Of a DNA stretch of 64,000 nucleotides, positions 62,929-64,000 are shown in pieces. The notes under the pieces are model-generated. The model was not told the DNA's origin. It made no database searches and saw only the letters and a list, made by a program, of their open reading frames with translations. The first letter of the stretch is position 1. Every line of letters begins with the position of its first letter. Both the position numbers and the translations under genes were made by a program. Source of the stretch: JBHJGS01 sp050331575 (lineage in GTDB: Bacteria > Pseudomonadota > Alphaproteobacteria > Sphingomonadales > Rhodothalassiaceae); the NCBI GenBank assembly GCA_050331575.1, contig JBHJGS010000001.1, positions 1 through 64,000 of the forward strand, given 5' to 3'.

Positions 62929-63218
62929 ACGAAGGCCATGCGCGCTGTCACGATCAACACCAACGCGAAGCAGAACGGAAACACCTTCCGGAACGGGTCG
63001 CGTACCCGCTTGTAGAACAGACCCGCAATGGCGAAGGGGATCGGCAAAGCCGCGCCCAGAAAGCCCACTGCATCCAGAAAATTGCCCTGCCCTTCCCAGT
63101 AGGCATTGGCATCCCCGTAGAATTTGAACGCCATCAATGGGCAGAACAAAACCGCCAGAAAAGCGAAATAGCTGAACAGGTCATCGGATTCGATACGCAT
63201 CATATCGCGGTCGGCCAT
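62925..63218 (-). CDS. Small membrane protein of unknown function
   Basis: 97 aa with three hydrophobic segments (about 12-30, 45-62 and 74-96) and a short charged N-terminus (MADRDMMRIESDD). AGGAGAG precedes ATG 63218. It is coupled to the cupin gene. No family recognised. 63219-63364 (146 bp) upstream holds nothing identifiable. Confidence 0.7.
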   Translation of the reverse strand: MADRDMMRIESDDLFSYFAFLAVLFCPLMAFKFYGDANAYWEGQGNFLDAVGFLGAALPIPFAIAGLFYKRVRDPFRKVFPFCFALVLIVTARMAFV

Positions 63219-63364
63219 CGGCTCTCTCCTGTTGGATGCTGCACCATGCCTGCCCTGTCCGCCGCGCCGCAAGGGGCTGCGCAAGACGATGCCCCCGAAA
63301 CGGCTGACCGGCCAGGACCGACGATTGCCGCGGCAAAATGTGATCGCAGCGGCCTGGCTTCAGC

Positions 63365-63703
63365 TCATGCCGTCTTGCGCCGGGCCGCTGCCAAGCCGTG
63401 CCCAGCAAATTCCAGAAATGTCCTCTCGTCGGCGTCTTTCTCCGGCGGCAGGCGCCAGTAAGACAGGCTCATGGGCCGGTGCTTGGCCATATAAACAAAG
63501 GGCTGCGCGCCGACGGCCTCAAAGGCCCGGCGCGACTGGTCGTCGACCTTGAAATAGAGCGCGCCCTCAGCAACCAGGGCGAACATCTTGTCCTCGCAGT
63601 AAATGCCATGGCCGCCGAACATGGCGCGGGCACGGACCGGGCCCAGGGGCGCCAGGCGCATCAAGCAGGCGTGCACGAAAGGATCGGGCGGCTTTTTGGG
63701 CAT
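63365..63703 (-). CDS. TfoX/Sxy N-terminal domain protein
   Basis: 112 aa. RARAMFGGHGIYCEDKMFALVAEGALYFKVDD (in part), then YMAKHRPMSLSYWRLPPE, is the TfoX-N signature. In gamma-proteobacteria TfoX drives competence; the stand-alone short domain in Alphaproteobacteria has no proven role. It starts within the csaA-like stop (ATGA). Confidence 0.88.
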   Translation of the reverse strand: MPKKPPDPFVHACLMRLAPLGPVRARAMFGGHGIYCEDKMFALVAEGALYFKVDDQSRRAFEAVGAQPFVYMAKHRPMSLSYWRLPPEKDADERTFLEFAGHGLAAARRKTA

Positions 63704-64000
63704 CAGTGCATCCGTGCGCCGTTGGGAACCGGCTGATCCGGGCCGAGCAGAACAATCGCGCCGGCTGCATCGCCAAGGCCCAGCACCAGCACCTCCGACT
63801 GGAAGGACCCGATCTGCTTGGGCGGGAAATTGACCACGGCGAGGACCTGCCGACCAACCAAGTGGTCCGGCACATAATGGTCCGTGATCTGTGCGGAGCT
63901 TTTCTTCACGCCCAGATCCGCGCCGAAATCGATCATCAGCTTGATCGCCGGTTTGCGGGCACCGACCAGCGGTTCCGCCGAGACGACCGTGCCGACACGG
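63703..64000 (-). CDS. csaA: CsaA-like tRNA-binding domain protein (5' end beyond window)
   Basis: Partial: 98 complete codons up to base 63999, running off the right edge. The reading frame upstream of the ATG at 63936 continues with RVGTVVSAEPLVGARKPAIK, so that ATG is internal. ELGVKKSSAQIT-like DLGVKKSSAQIT, GRQVLAVVNFPPKQIG and LGLGDAAGAIVLLGPD match CsaA, an EMAP-II-type OB-fold protein with chaperone-like activity. Coupled to tfoX. Confidence 0.85.
   Translation of the reverse strand, partial: RVGTVVSAEPLVGARKPAIKLMIDFGADLGVKKSSAQITDHYVPDHLVGRQVLAVVNFPPKQIGSFQSEVLVLGLGDAAGAIVLLGPDQPVPNGARMH

Overview
The window is GC-rich chromosomal DNA from a free-living, probably aquatic alphaproteobacterium. 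The lineage call rests on several features: a COQ9 gene divergent from rpsU, DUF2336 and DUF4170 proteins, the tatABC arrangement, many TonB/TRAP/SSS transporters, and a PYP-phytochrome kinase of the type first described in Rhodospirillum centenum. No species can be named from sequence alone. No integrase, insertion sequence, CRISPR array or intact RNA gene was found, but the left edge carries what looks like the promoter and leader of an rRNA operon that runs out of the window.

Layout. 0-10 kb: rRNA promoter (minus strand), a wecB-type epimerase, a CBS protein, small membrane proteins, an MscS channel, a thioesterase, a membrane-anchored M28 peptidase, a PhnN-like protein, Zur, a GST and a radical SAM enzyme. 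10-17 kb: DUF2336 protein, Na+/alanine symporter, MlaC-like protein, dipeptide epimerase, DUF4170 and an SDR. 17-26 kb: a minus-strand run (SSS symporter, GlpR-like regulator, GlpD, TonB receptor) divergent from a GH13 alpha-glucosidase. This reads as a carbohydrate locus that yields glycerol 3-phosphate, perhaps for a glucosyl-glycerol compound. 26-31 kb: a giant RTX repeat protein cut by one in-frame TAG. 31-44.5 kb: tatABC, a Tat-dependent PhoX-like phosphatase with a Pho-box-like site, and a ten-gene type II secretion operon with a lipoprotein secretin and no visible gspG.

44.5-50.5 kb: a DUF1348 protein, then a 1091-residue hybrid kinase with a photoactive-yellow-protein domain, a bacteriophytochrome PAS-GAF-PHY module, another PAS, a histidine kinase and a receiver. 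It is followed by an OmpR-type regulator and a split YeeE/YedE sulfur-compound transporter. 50.5-64 kb: chemoreceptor, COQ9, rpsU, a TakP-like TRAP transporter with a CPBP protease, a three-gene envelope cluster (secreted protein, PspB-like protein, TPR protein), amylosucrase plus ROK fructokinase for sucrose, a cupin, TfoX and a CsaA-type tRNA-binding protein (partial).

The most striking items are the PYP-phytochrome dual photoreceptor kinase, the Tat/PhoX/T2SS block that resembles a phosphate-starvation secretion module, the nonsense-interrupted RTX protein, and a family of five palindromic intergenic repeats that often begin at a TAG stop codon.
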